This document shows, piece by piece, positions 27,391 through 34,408 of a stretch of 64,000 nucleotides of DNA. Position 1 is the stretch's first letter; the number at the start of each line of letters is the position of its first letter. The DNA lies in NCBI GenBank assembly GCA_023389855.1, contig JAEWDZ010000004.1, positions 310,001 to 374,000 of the forward strand, given 5' to 3'. This DNA comes from Bacteroidota bacterium. GTDB lineage: Bacteria > Bacteroidota > Bacteroidia > Bacteroidales > Porphyromonadaceae. Below the pieces are notes generated by a model, which searched no databases, had not been told where the DNA came from, and saw only the letters and a list, made by a program, of their open reading frames with translations. A program made the translations under genes and the position numbers.

Positions 27391-28314
27391 ATGACTAAAG
27401 TACTCATTGCAACTGAAAAGCCCTTCGCCTCAGAGGCTGTGGAAGGGATTAAAAACATACTCCTCAACGCTGGGTTTGAGGTCGAACTACTCGAAAAATA
27501 TACCGAAAAGCAGCAATTGCTCGACGCTGTAAAAGACGTACATGCGATCATCATTCGTAGTGACAAAATCGATAAGGAAGTGCTCGACGCTGCCAAAGAA
27601 CTGAAACTAGTGGTACGCGCTGGCGCCGGATACGACAATGTTGACTGCGAAGAAGCTACAAAAAAAGGAATTTGCGTAATGAATACACCGGGGCAAAACT
27701 CCAATGCCGTAGCCGAGCTCGTATTCGGAATGCTCGTGTTCGCGCTTCGCAACCGTTTCAACGGCAAGTCCGGTCGAGAACTGAAAGACAAGAAAATCGG
27801 TATCTTAGCTTTCGGCAATGTAGGTAGAAACGTAGCTCGCGTAGCCAAGGGCTTTGGCATGACCGTAGCTGCTTATGATGCATTCCTCTCTGCCGAGCAA
27901 ATCACGGAATTTGGTGCAGAGCCCATCGCCGATATCAAAGATCTGTTCAAAAACTGCGACGTGATATCGCTTCACGCTCCCGCCACTGCCGAAACCATCA
28001 AGAGTATCGGCTACGACCTCGTGCTCTCTATGCCAAAGAATGGCGTAATAGTCAATACGGCTCGCAAAGAGATTATCGATGAAGAAGGGATACTCAAGGC
28101 CCTGAAAGAAAGAGAAGACCTCACCTACCTCACCGATATCAAACCAGATAACGACGCAGAAATGAGCGAAGCCCTCGGGGACAGATACTTCACGACTCCT
28201 AAAAAGATGGGCGCTCAGACAGGTGAAGCCAATGTCAATGCCGGTTTGGCTGCCGCAGAGCAGATCGTAGGATTCATCAAAGAAGGAATAGAAAAATTCC
28301 GTGTAAACAAGTAA
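27391..28314 (+). CDS. serA: D-3-phosphoglycerate dehydrogenase (short form)
   Basis: Oxidises 3-phosphoglycerate to 3-phosphohydroxypyruvate, the first step of serine synthesis. The 307-residue protein is a D-2-hydroxyacid dehydrogenase without the C-terminal ACT regulatory domain. Visible: RAGAGYDNVD, the NAD-binding ILAFGNVGRNVARVA, and VNTARKEIIDEEG with the catalytic region. The usual Arg/Glu/His triad is less clear near the C-terminus, where KKMGAQTGEAN replaces the common PHxG-type motif. ATG 27391 is preferred over an in-frame GTG at 27364 that lies in the hairpin. Context with serC supports the assignment. Confidence 0.92.
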   Translation: MTKVLIATEKPFASEAVEGIKNILLNAGFEVELLEKYTEKQQLLDAVKDVHAIIIRSDKIDKEVLDAAKELKLVVRAGAGYDNVDCEEATKKGICVMNTPGQNSNAVAELVFGMLVFALRNRFNGKSGRELKDKKIGILAFGNVGRNVARVAKGFGMTVAAYDAFLSAEQITEFGAEPIADIKDLFKNCDVISLHAPATAETIKSIGYDLVLSMPKNGVIVNTARKEIIDEEGILKALKEREDLTYLTDIKPDNDAEMSEALGDRYFTTPKKMGAQTGEANVNAGLAAAEQIVGFIKEGIEKFRVNK

Positions 28315-28359
28315 AGAGCTACTCCGAATCATACTCGCGAAATATACATCTTAATATAT

Positions 28360-28427
28360 AAAGCCTACAAGAATGAATGTGAAGGAAAATAAGTCGCTTA
28401 TCTCTTTCAGTTCTCTTGCAGGCTTTA
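28360..28427 (+). other. Large stem-loop between serA and the DUF1015 gene
   Basis: AAAGCCTACAAGA (28360-28372) pairs with TCTTGCAGGCTTT (28414-28426) with one A-C mismatch and a loop of about 40 nt, followed by ACTTTTATT. It ends 18 bp before the next ATG; partial terminator or mRNA-stability element are both possible. Confidence 0.45.
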
Positions 28428-28444
28428 CTTTTATTCATTGATTT

Positions 28445-29695
28445 ATGGCAAAAATAAAACCATTTAAAGGTATCAGACCTCCCCAAAATTTAGTAGAAGA
28501 GGTTACCAGTCGTCCCTACGACGTACTTTCAAGTGCTGAAGCTCGTGCCGAAGCAGAAGGTAATGAAAAGTCGCTGTACCATATCATTAAACCTGAAATC
28601 GACTTCCCCGAAGGTACAGACGAGCACGATCCTCGTGTATACGACAAAGCTGCGGAAAACTTCAAAATGTTCCAGGAAAAAGGCTGGCTCGTACAGGACA
28701 ATAAGGAAAATTACTACATCTATGCACAGACAATGAACGGTCGCACGCAATACGGGCTTGTTGTTTGTGCTTATGTAGATGACTATATGAACGGTCATAT
28801 CAAAAAACACGAACTTACCCGTCGTGACAAAGAAGAAGACCGTATGAAGCACGTACGTGTAAACAACGCCAATATCGAACCCGTATTTTTTGCGTTCAAG
28901 GACAACGAAGAACTGCAACGTATCGTTGAAAAATATATTGCCCAGGCGCCCATTTACGACTTCGTAGCATCTATCGATGGATTTGGTCATAAGTTCTGGA
29001 TCATCGACCAAGAAGCCGATATAAAGCGCATCACGGAAATTTTCGAAGGTTTCGATGCTATGTACATTGCCGACGGTCACCACAGAAGCGCTGCGGCCGC
29101 TTTGGTGGGTGCCGAGAAAGCAAAAAACAATCCTCAGCACAGAGGGGACGAAGAATACAACTACTTCATGGCGGTATGCTTCCCTGCAAGCCAGCTCAAT
29201 ATTATTGATTACAACCGTATCGTCAAAGATTTGAATGGCCTATCTGATGAAGAATTCCTGAAAAAATTAGAGAAAAATTTCATCGTAGAGTGTAAAGGAG
29301 AAGCGATATATCACCCCGAAAAGCTGCACAATTTCGCCCTCTATCTCTCTGGAAAATGGTATAGTCTCACAGCCAAAGAGGGCACCTACGACGACAATGA
29401 CCCGATAGGAGTTTTGGACGTAACGATCTCTTCCAACTATATATTAGATGAAATACTCGGTATAAAAGACCTTAGAAGTGATAAGCGCATTGACTTTGTA
29501 GGTGGTATCCGTGGCCTTGGCGAGCTCAAAAAACGCGTCGATAGCGGTGAAATGAAGGTAGCTCTTGCTCTCTACCCCGTGACAATGGACCAACTGATGA
29601 ACATCGCCGATACAGGCAATATTATGCCTCCTAAAACAACGTGGTTCGAGCCCAAACTTCGTTCAGGGCTAGTGATCCATAAACTAGAAGACTAA
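28445..29695 (+). CDS. DUF1015 family protein
   Basis: A 416-residue cytoplasmic protein beginning KPFKGIRPPQNL, typical of DUF1015, with SRPYDVLSS, the HELTRRDKEEDRMKH block and YIADGHHRSAAA. The HHR-containing motifs suggest a nucleotide- or phosphate-binding enzyme with a partly Ser-kinase-like (ParB/SerK) relation. I recall the family being linked to serine kinases of archaea, and it commonly follows serC-serA in Bacteroidales, so a role in serine metabolism is a fair inference. It ends the operon. Confidence 0.85.
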   Translation: MAKIKPFKGIRPPQNLVEEVTSRPYDVLSSAEARAEAEGNEKSLYHIIKPEIDFPEGTDEHDPRVYDKAAENFKMFQEKGWLVQDNKENYYIYAQTMNGRTQYGLVVCAYVDDYMNGHIKKHELTRRDKEEDRMKHVRVNNANIEPVFFAFKDNEELQRIVEKYIAQAPIYDFVASIDGFGHKFWIIDQEADIKRITEIFEGFDAMYIADGHHRSAAAALVGAEKAKNNPQHRGDEEYNYFMAVCFPASQLNIIDYNRIVKDLNGLSDEEFLKKLEKNFIVECKGEAIYHPEKLHNFALYLSGKWYSLTAKEGTYDDNDPIGVLDVTISSNYILDEILGIKDLRSDKRIDFVGGIRGLGELKKRVDSGEMKVALALYPVTMDQLMNIADTGNIMPPKTTWFEPKLRSGLVIHKLED

Positions 29696-29745
29696 TCAGA
29701 TGCCGACATGGCATTACTAATTAGTCACACTATAAATAGTACCCA

Positions 29746-29776
29746 ATACCTCGAGATATACGCTCGAGGTATTTTT
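29746..29776 (+). terminator. Terminator of the serC-serA-DUF1015 operon
   Basis: Perfect 10-bp stem ATACCTCGAG (29746-29755) / CTCGAGGTAT (29763-29772) with a 7-nt loop and a T run to 29776. Confidence 0.92.
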
Positions 29777-30109
29777 GTATACAGACCAAAGAATATAGTA
29801 GAAAGAATAGCAAGCACACTACCGGGCTGAAAAGCGATTGACAAGGCGCTACCAATAAGTTCAGCTCAAAAAAAAGAACGGTAGGCATGCCATAACGTAA
29901 ACCCCAAGCTACAGGAATATCATTCCGAATCCGTTATAATCTCGATCCGAAGCCGTTATAATTTCAATCCGAATCCGTCAAGAAATCAATCTGTAGCGGT
30001 CAGCAACGCTAGCAGCAGCGATGGGAGGCGTTCGCTATTAGAAAGAAGATGAGCTACGCTTCAAGTAAGCATTTTAGTGGGGACAAGATGCGATACTTGC
30101 CCCCCTTTT
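29777..30109. other. Intergenic region at the left edge of the accessory island
   Basis: No gene seen. It contains four tandem 22-bp repeats (29919-30006) and a plus-strand terminator-like hairpin (30079-30110). It separates the serine operon from the methyltransferase remnant and integrase. Confidence 0.6.
29919..30006. repeat. Four tandem imperfect 22-bp repeats
   Basis: Units at 29919-29940, 29941-29962, 29963-29984 and 29985-30006 share CCGAAnCCGTTATAAT or decayed forms of it; the first two differ mainly in the first nine bases. Exact 22-bp register without spacers. The period and unit start resemble the pair at 4576-4619. Confidence 0.75.
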
Positions 30110-30110
30110 T
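30079..30110 (+). terminator. Plus-strand terminator-like hairpin without an obvious gene upstream
   Basis: GGGG-A-CAAG (30079-30087) pairs with CTTG-C-CCCC (30096-30104), followed by five T. The serine operon already ends at 29776, so either a short RNA from the repeat region or a lost gene would use it. Confidence 0.55.
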
Positions 30111-30268
30111 CACATGGGTTTGATCATTTTCTCGATGAAGGCGATTTCTTCATCGCTTAGCTGATATTTCGCATAGAGTTGCAGGTCTATCTCAGCAACA
30201 GATTTAGTCCAATCAATATCGCTTGTTTCCGTAAAGTTCTGGAGCGGAAAAGGAGGAGCGAAAATATC
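30110..30268 (-). pseudogene. C-terminal remnant of an Eco57I-type methyltransferase
   Basis: On the minus strand this encodes about 52 residues ending LQLYAKYQLSDEEIAFIEKM-IKPM and a stop at 30110-30112. It aligns with the C-terminus of the intact-tail gene at 34409 (FQLYAKYHLAKDEIEFIEKM-IKVV), including the preceding D-I-x-W-[ST]-K and Q-[ND]-F-T residues. The frame is closed by a stop 28 bp further upstream and no catalytic domain is present. It is in the same orientation as the restriction-modification genes 4.3 kb away, so it is most simply the old 3' end of that gene. Confidence 0.75.
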
Positions 30269-30335
30269 CACCGAACAAGATTCTTTTTCGCTGATTTACA
30301 ATATTTTGCGTATCAAGAAAACGAGGATGGTTTCC

Positions 30336-30343
30336 TACTTTTG
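30336..30343 (+). promoter_or_regulatory. -7 box upstream of the truncated integrase
   Basis: TACTTTTG matches TAnnTTTG, 23 bp before the ATG at 30367. No good -33 element. Confidence 0.45.
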
Positions 30344-30366
30344 TCCAAACTAAAAACTGTAGGAAA

Positions 30367-31173
30367 ATGAAAAGGAATTCGTTCAACGTGCTTTTCTTCA
30401 TCAAGAAAGCCAAACTGCTGAAAAACGGAGAAGCCTCCGTGTGTATGCGCATCACCGTGAACGGTGCGCGAGTGGAAACCAACATCCGCAAGAGCATTGA
30501 CCCAGCGTCATGGAATCAGTCGAAGGAATGTGCCCGTGGAAAAAGCCGCAAGGCGTGCGAACTGAACGCCTATATCGAAAATGCGAAAATCAAACTCCAC
30601 CAAATCTTTAATGAATTGGAAGAACAGCAACAGCCCATCACCGCCCGTCTGTTGCAGGAAAAGTTCTTCGGACAAGACAAGGAGCCGGAAGAAGTCCGCA
30701 TGCTCATCGGCACCATACAGGAACATAACGACCAATGCCGTGCTCTCGTGGGGAAAGACTATGCGCTGATTACCGTCCGCCGTTATGAGAGCTGCAAACG
30801 CTATCTCGCAGAGCTTATCAAACAGATGTATGGGAAAGAAGATTTGTCGCTGACGGAAGTCAATGGGGAGTTGCTTCGTGCCTTTGAGTTCTACCTCAAA
30901 ACGGAAAAGTCCTGCCAGCAGAACACCGTTATCCGCTACATGAAATGCCTGAAGAAGATTACCAATCTCGCTTTGGCAAACGAATGGATAACCAAAGATC
31001 CGTTTGTGGGCATCAAGTTCCATGAGAAAGAGGTTATCCGCGAGTTTCTGACAATGGATGAACTGCTCACCATCTACCACAAAGACTTTCCATTGGATCG
31101 CATCCAAATCGTGCGTGATGTCTTCATCTTTGCAGCGTTTACAAATGTTGCACTAAACAAAATTCAATTGTAA
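30367..31173 (+). pseudogene. Truncated tyrosine recombinase/integrase (N-terminal part only)
   Basis: A 268-residue frame whose first ~255 residues match Bacteroidales element integrases: an arm-binding-like N-terminal domain (FFIKKAKLLKNGEASVCMRI), a SAM-like core-binding domain (KRYLAELIKQMYGKEDLSLTE region) and the linker to the catalytic domain (REFLTMDELLTI). It then stops abruptly after FIFAAFT, exactly where the catalytic domain should begin with the first Arg; the last ~10 residues (NVALNKIQL) look unrelated. None of the R-H-R-Y catalytic residues is present, so it should be inactive. Base composition is higher in GC than the cassette that follows. Confidence 0.85.
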
Positions 31174-31210
31174 ATCAAGGAATTATCATCAAACAAAAAG
31201 AGAATAGGTA

Positions 31211-31226
31211 ATGGTTTAGAAACCAT
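31211..31226. repeat. Inverted repeat ATGGTTT-AG-AAACCAT
   Basis: Perfect 7-bp arms with a 2-nt centre, located 38 bp after the integrase truncation. Without a T run it is not a usual terminator; it could be part of a recombination or insertion end. Confidence 0.5.
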
Positions 31227-31422
31227 CGAGTTTCACCATTCTGCTTGTTTTCAATAAGTCAATCAAGTACTATGCAAAGATAATCAATTTATATTAATCA
31301 GGATAAAATATAAAGTTTTTTATGTTTCATAAATTGCATTCTACTTTATCGAATACATATTGTTCTTCCATTTTTATATTGAGATTGTTGTGAAAAACAG
31401 ACCAATAACGAGATTCTTTTGC

Positions 31423-31430
31423 TATATTTG
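31423..31430 (+). promoter_or_regulatory. -7 box of the three-gene defence-like operon
   Basis: TATATTTG matches TAnnTTTG, 15 bp before the ATG at 31446, implying a very short leader. The box lies inside the upstream extension that starts with TTG at 31419, which supports the ATG start. Confidence 0.55.
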
Positions 31431-31445
31431 CAAATAATATTTAGT

Positions 31446-32072
31446 ATGAAGAAGTGTATAATATCTGGTGTAATAGGGGCAGCAATAATTGTATTAGTTA
31501 TTATTGTTGTGAGTACCTTTATTAACCCAATAAATTATGCGCCAATATATTTGTTGAATCCAGAAAAAGCCGTGTCTTATGATGATTCAGTTTATATAGA
31601 TAGCATTAAGTGTTTGCACATAGAGATTCTAAAAGATTTGGAATCAAAAGGACTATTGTTAAATCCAAGTGAATATACTTCACATATTGCAGACTACTAC
31701 AATACTTTAATCGCATTCCTTTTGGGGTTATTTGTGATTTTTACTTTTGGCACAATATATTCTATTAAGTCTACTTCAAAAAAAGAGATTGATGACATAA
31801 AGACCGATATAGATAATCATAAGTTAAAAACTGATGAAATGTTAAAGAAGAACATTGTAGAATCTTTAAACGAGCTTATGAGAGATTCAATTTCTTTTAA
31901 AGACTCATGTATTAATGCTTTATATGGAAGAATTGAAGATGAAGTTTTGAAGCAAGAAGATAAAGATGCTATTGAAAATCGAATAATGAAAATAGAGGAA
32001 GATATAAAGCTACTATATAACGCATACGAAGAACTTGATGAAAAAAAATCGTCTGAACAAGAAATAGAATGA
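31446..32072 (+). CDS. Two-pass membrane protein with cytoplasmic coiled coil, unknown family
   Basis: I do not recognise this 208-residue protein. Residues ~4-26 form one hydrophobic helix and ~86-107 a second; the ~60 residues between would lie outside the membrane. The C-terminal ~100 residues are charged and strongly helical, a probable coiled coil (EIDDIKTDIDNHKLKTDEML onward). ATG 31446 is chosen over TTG 31419. The stop overlaps the metalloprotease start in an ATGA, so the two are translationally coupled. Very AT-rich relative to flanking genes, suggesting horizontal acquisition. A membrane-anchored sensor or effector is possible but unproven. Confidence 0.75.
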   Translation: MKKCIISGVIGAAIIVLVIIVVSTFINPINYAPIYLLNPEKAVSYDDSVYIDSIKCLHIEILKDLESKGLLLNPSEYTSHIADYYNTLIAFLLGLFVIFTFGTIYSIKSTSKKEIDDIKTDIDNHKLKTDEMLKKNIVESLNELMRDSISFKDSCINALYGRIEDEVLKQEDKDAIENRIMKIEEDIKLLYNAYEELDEKKSSEQEIE

Positions 32073-32629
32073 TTATGGGAGTTAGAGGTAGTAGAAAAGG
32101 ACTAAAAAAATCTGATAAATATCAGGAACCAGATTTATTAGTTAGCGTTAACGATGTATTAAAGAAAGCCGAAGAAGCTGGACTTTATACAGAAAATGCA
32201 TTGCGTATAGAAGATTTAATATCAACCTTTGGTGATATAGAAATCCAATATAAAGCAATGGATGCTGCAAAATCTGGATCATTAAGCTATAAAGATGGAA
32301 AGTGGATAATGTGCGTAAACAGTAACCATAATAAAAAGAGACAACGATTTACAATGGCACATGAATTAGGACATTATATGCTTCATAAGGGGAAGAATGT
32401 GGAATTTGTTGATACAACATTCTTTAGAAGTTCAGAAATGGATTCCATAGAATATAATGCAAACGAATTTGCCTCACGTTTATTAATGCCAGAAGATAGA
32501 CTTCGGAAATTAGTAGACATAGATAAAATTAAAAATATAGGAATCTTAGCGGAAAAATTTCATGTTTCATCTGCTGCAATGAAATATAGAGTAATTTCAC
32601 TTGGCTATAAAATAAAAGACAATGGATAG
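32069..32629 (+). CDS. ImmA/IrrE family metallopeptidase
   Basis: A 186-residue soluble protein with a zincin motif AHELGHYML (H98, E99, H102) and the downstream third ligand in YNANEFASRLLMP (E133), the ImmA/IrrE signature. Such proteases cleave repressors in mobile elements (ImmA on ImmR) or the DdrO repressor (IrrE), and often sit in toxin-antitoxin or phage-defence loci. No HTH repressor gene is adjacent, so the target may be one of its neighbours. It overlaps both neighbours (4 bp upstream, 8 bp downstream). An ATG at 32075 is an alternative start. Confidence 0.88.
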   Translation: MIMGVRGSRKGLKKSDKYQEPDLLVSVNDVLKKAEEAGLYTENALRIEDLISTFGDIEIQYKAMDAAKSGSLSYKDGKWIMCVNSNHNKKRQRFTMAHELGHYMLHKGKNVEFVDTTFFRSSEMDSIEYNANEFASRLLMPEDRLRKLVDIDKIKNIGILAEKFHVSSAAMKYRVISLGYKIKDNG

Positions 32630-33707
32630 TAAATACTGGATTATAATAAAAACAGGCGAAGCCGAAATACGAGCCTTAGAAAATATTCCGAAAGAAATAT
32701 TATCTAAGACATTGCCTTTGATAGAAATAACAAGAGGACGTAAAATCACAAAAGACAAAACTGAAATGCATCCATTTGAAAAGCGTCTTTCTAAATTAAA
32801 AGAAATATACAGGGGGCAGACAGTAGCCATAGATGTGACTTCTGAAGAATCTTTATCTTCTCTAGAAGTTGATTATTTGTATGCGCCTGAATCTGGCTAT
32901 AAGAATTGGATAGATTTTTTATTGCAGTTAAAAAACGAGAATATTTTTACAGAAATTATTCCTACTATCTTATTCAATTTTGATGATATTGATTTTGAGA
33001 GAAACATTGTGCAGCAAATACACAGTCTAAAATCTAATTTTAAAACAATATTATATCGAAGTAACATAGCTGATGAAAACTGTTATGAAGATATTGAGTT
33101 CATAGGAAAAGAGATAGATGATAATAACTTAAAAATTATTATTGACTGCGGCTACGTTCCTCAAGCCTCATATAAAAATGTATCAAATAAATGTATTGCG
33201 AGGATAAGCAATATAAAAAAAATGGTAGCATCTAAATATGAATACATAATAGCCTCAACCTCTTTTCCTAATAGGGTCAGTGATTTAGGCGATTCGGATT
33301 CTGATACGTTTAGTATTTCTGAGATTAATATGTATAATGAAATTCTAAGTACACATAATGATGTTATATATGCTGATTATGCTTCCATCAATCCTATTCG
33401 AAATGATACTATAAGAATGGCACGTGGATGGATACCTAGAATAGATGTTCCGTTGAAAGACACTATTTATTATTATAAGAAAAGAAGGCCTAAAGGTATT
33501 AGAGCTTATGCCTCAACATATACACAAGTTGCTAGACTGGTGCGTTCTGATTCTAGATTTCCTTACGATTTATCGGACAATTGGGGTATTATTCAAATCT
33601 TATCTTGCTCTGAAGGAGGAGCACCGTCAGCATCTCCCTCCTTTTGGATTTCTGTGAGAATGAATATCCACATAGTCCAACAAGTGCAAAGAATTTATTC
33701 AATTTGA
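32622..33707 (+). CDS. Beta family protein (PF14350-like)
   Basis: A 361-residue soluble protein beginning YWIIIKTGEAEIRALENIP followed by LPLIEITRG, the start pattern of the Beta protein family of phage and defence loci, where YxPxLKxKxGExxAL precedes PLIEI. Later ASTSFP, the aromatic/basic W-I-P-R region and a final SPSFWISVRMN segment also fit. Biochemical role is unknown to me; such genes often accompany ImmA/IrrE proteases and sce7726 nucleases. It overlaps the protease gene by 8 bp and runs tail-to-tail into the nuclease gene with a 13-bp overlap. Confidence 0.72.
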   Translation: MDSKYWIIIKTGEAEIRALENIPKEILSKTLPLIEITRGRKITKDKTEMHPFEKRLSKLKEIYRGQTVAIDVTSEESLSSLEVDYLYAPESGYKNWIDFLLQLKNENIFTEIIPTILFNFDDIDFERNIVQQIHSLKSNFKTILYRSNIADENCYEDIEFIGKEIDDNNLKIIIDCGYVPQASYKNVSNKCIARISNIKKMVASKYEYIIASTSFPNRVSDLGDSDSDTFSISEINMYNEILSTHNDVIYADYASINPIRNDTIRMARGWIPRIDVPLKDTIYYYKKRRPKGIRAYASTYTQVARLVRSDSRFPYDLSDNWGIIQILSCSEGGAPSASPSFWISVRMNIHIVQQVQRIYSI

Positions 33708-34321
33708 AATGACGATGAAAGAATTTCTAAATCTTCTATATGTGTTTGTATTCCTCTATCTCTCATGAAAAGATTGAATTTATCCTTATATTTTTCTGTC
33801 AGATAAGTTAAAAGAATTTCTTGAATGTAAGAAATTCTTTTTTTTGCGTATAGCAACCGAATTTCATCTGCATTATATTTTTGTATAGAATAATTCCCTA
33901 TTTTACTCAAAAACCTTGCATTTATAGAGTATAATATTTCTATTTTATTTCTGTCATTTTGGATACGGGGTGAGCGAATTTTATGCAAAGAAAAATCTGC
34001 TCCGATAATATAAATACCTATATCAGAAGAAACGGTATTTAAGATTCTATCTTTATACTTCTCTGTGGTCACAATTAGCACATAATTGAAAACTTTTTTG
34101 TATTCTTCTATTTGCTCTTTAAGGCGATTTAGGTTATCATTGTTAGACTTTATTTCGATTGCAAATATTTTATTGTTTTTGAGTACAACTAAATCTACCA
34201 ATTTACGTTTTATGCCATACATTAGTTCATTGCCTATGATTAATTCATAGTTCTTAGATAACATAAAATCAATAAACTTGCATTTTATATATTCTGCTGA
34301 ATTTAATCCAAATAGTTCCAT
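33695..34321 (-). CDS. sce7726-like PD-(D/E)xK nuclease-type protein
   Basis: A 208-residue protein with an N-terminal restriction-endonuclease-like core: E32, then D43 in KRKLVDLVVL and E56-x-K58 in KIFAIEIKS, followed by a helix with N-x-L-x-R-L-K-x-Q and a YVLIVTT strand, the pattern of the sce7726 family. The C-terminal ~90 residues are helical and unassigned. It has its own -7 box 18 bp upstream and is transcribed towards the Beta gene; the two stop codons overlap by 13 bp with no terminator between. AT-rich like the rest of the cassette. Nuclease activity is inferred. Confidence 0.75.
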   Translation of the reverse strand: MELFGLNSAEYIKCKFIDFMLSKNYELIIGNELMYGIKRKLVDLVVLKNNKIFAIEIKSNNDNLNRLKEQIEEYKKVFNYVLIVTTEKYKDRILNTVSSDIGIYIIGADFSLHKIRSPRIQNDRNKIEILYSINARFLSKIGNYSIQKYNADEIRLLYAKKRISYIQEILLTYLTEKYKDKFNLFMRDRGIQTHIEDLEILSSSFQIE

Positions 34322-34338
34322 ATTACTCTATTAGCCGA

Positions 34339-34346
34339 CAAAGATA
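34339..34346 (-). promoter_or_regulatory. -7 box of the sce7726-like gene
   Basis: On the minus strand TATCTTTG (TAnnTTTG), 17 bp before the ATG at 34321. No clear -33 element. Confidence 0.5.
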
Positions 34347-34408
34347 ATACTTATTTTATGATTATATGCAGCTATAATATATTTTACTTGATGAATTTAT
34401 TTCTATCA

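Larger units (their letters stand above)
31174..31445. other. AT-rich junction region
   Basis: About 270 bp between the integrase break and the membrane-protein gene. It contains the perfect inverted repeat ATGGTTT-AG-AAACCAT (31211-31226) and a -7 box (31423-31430). The AT content rises sharply from the integrase side to the cassette side. No gene seen. Confidence 0.6.

Noticed and set aside
28529..29140. 203-codon minus-strand frame over the DUF1015 gene
   Set aside because: Antisense shadow; the plus strand has the family motifs.
29919..30006. CRISPR array
   Set aside because: The 22-bp units are contiguous, without spacers, and no cas genes are present.
30508..31107. 199-codon minus-strand frame over the integrase
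   Set aside because: Antisense shadow of a recognisable integrase N-terminus.
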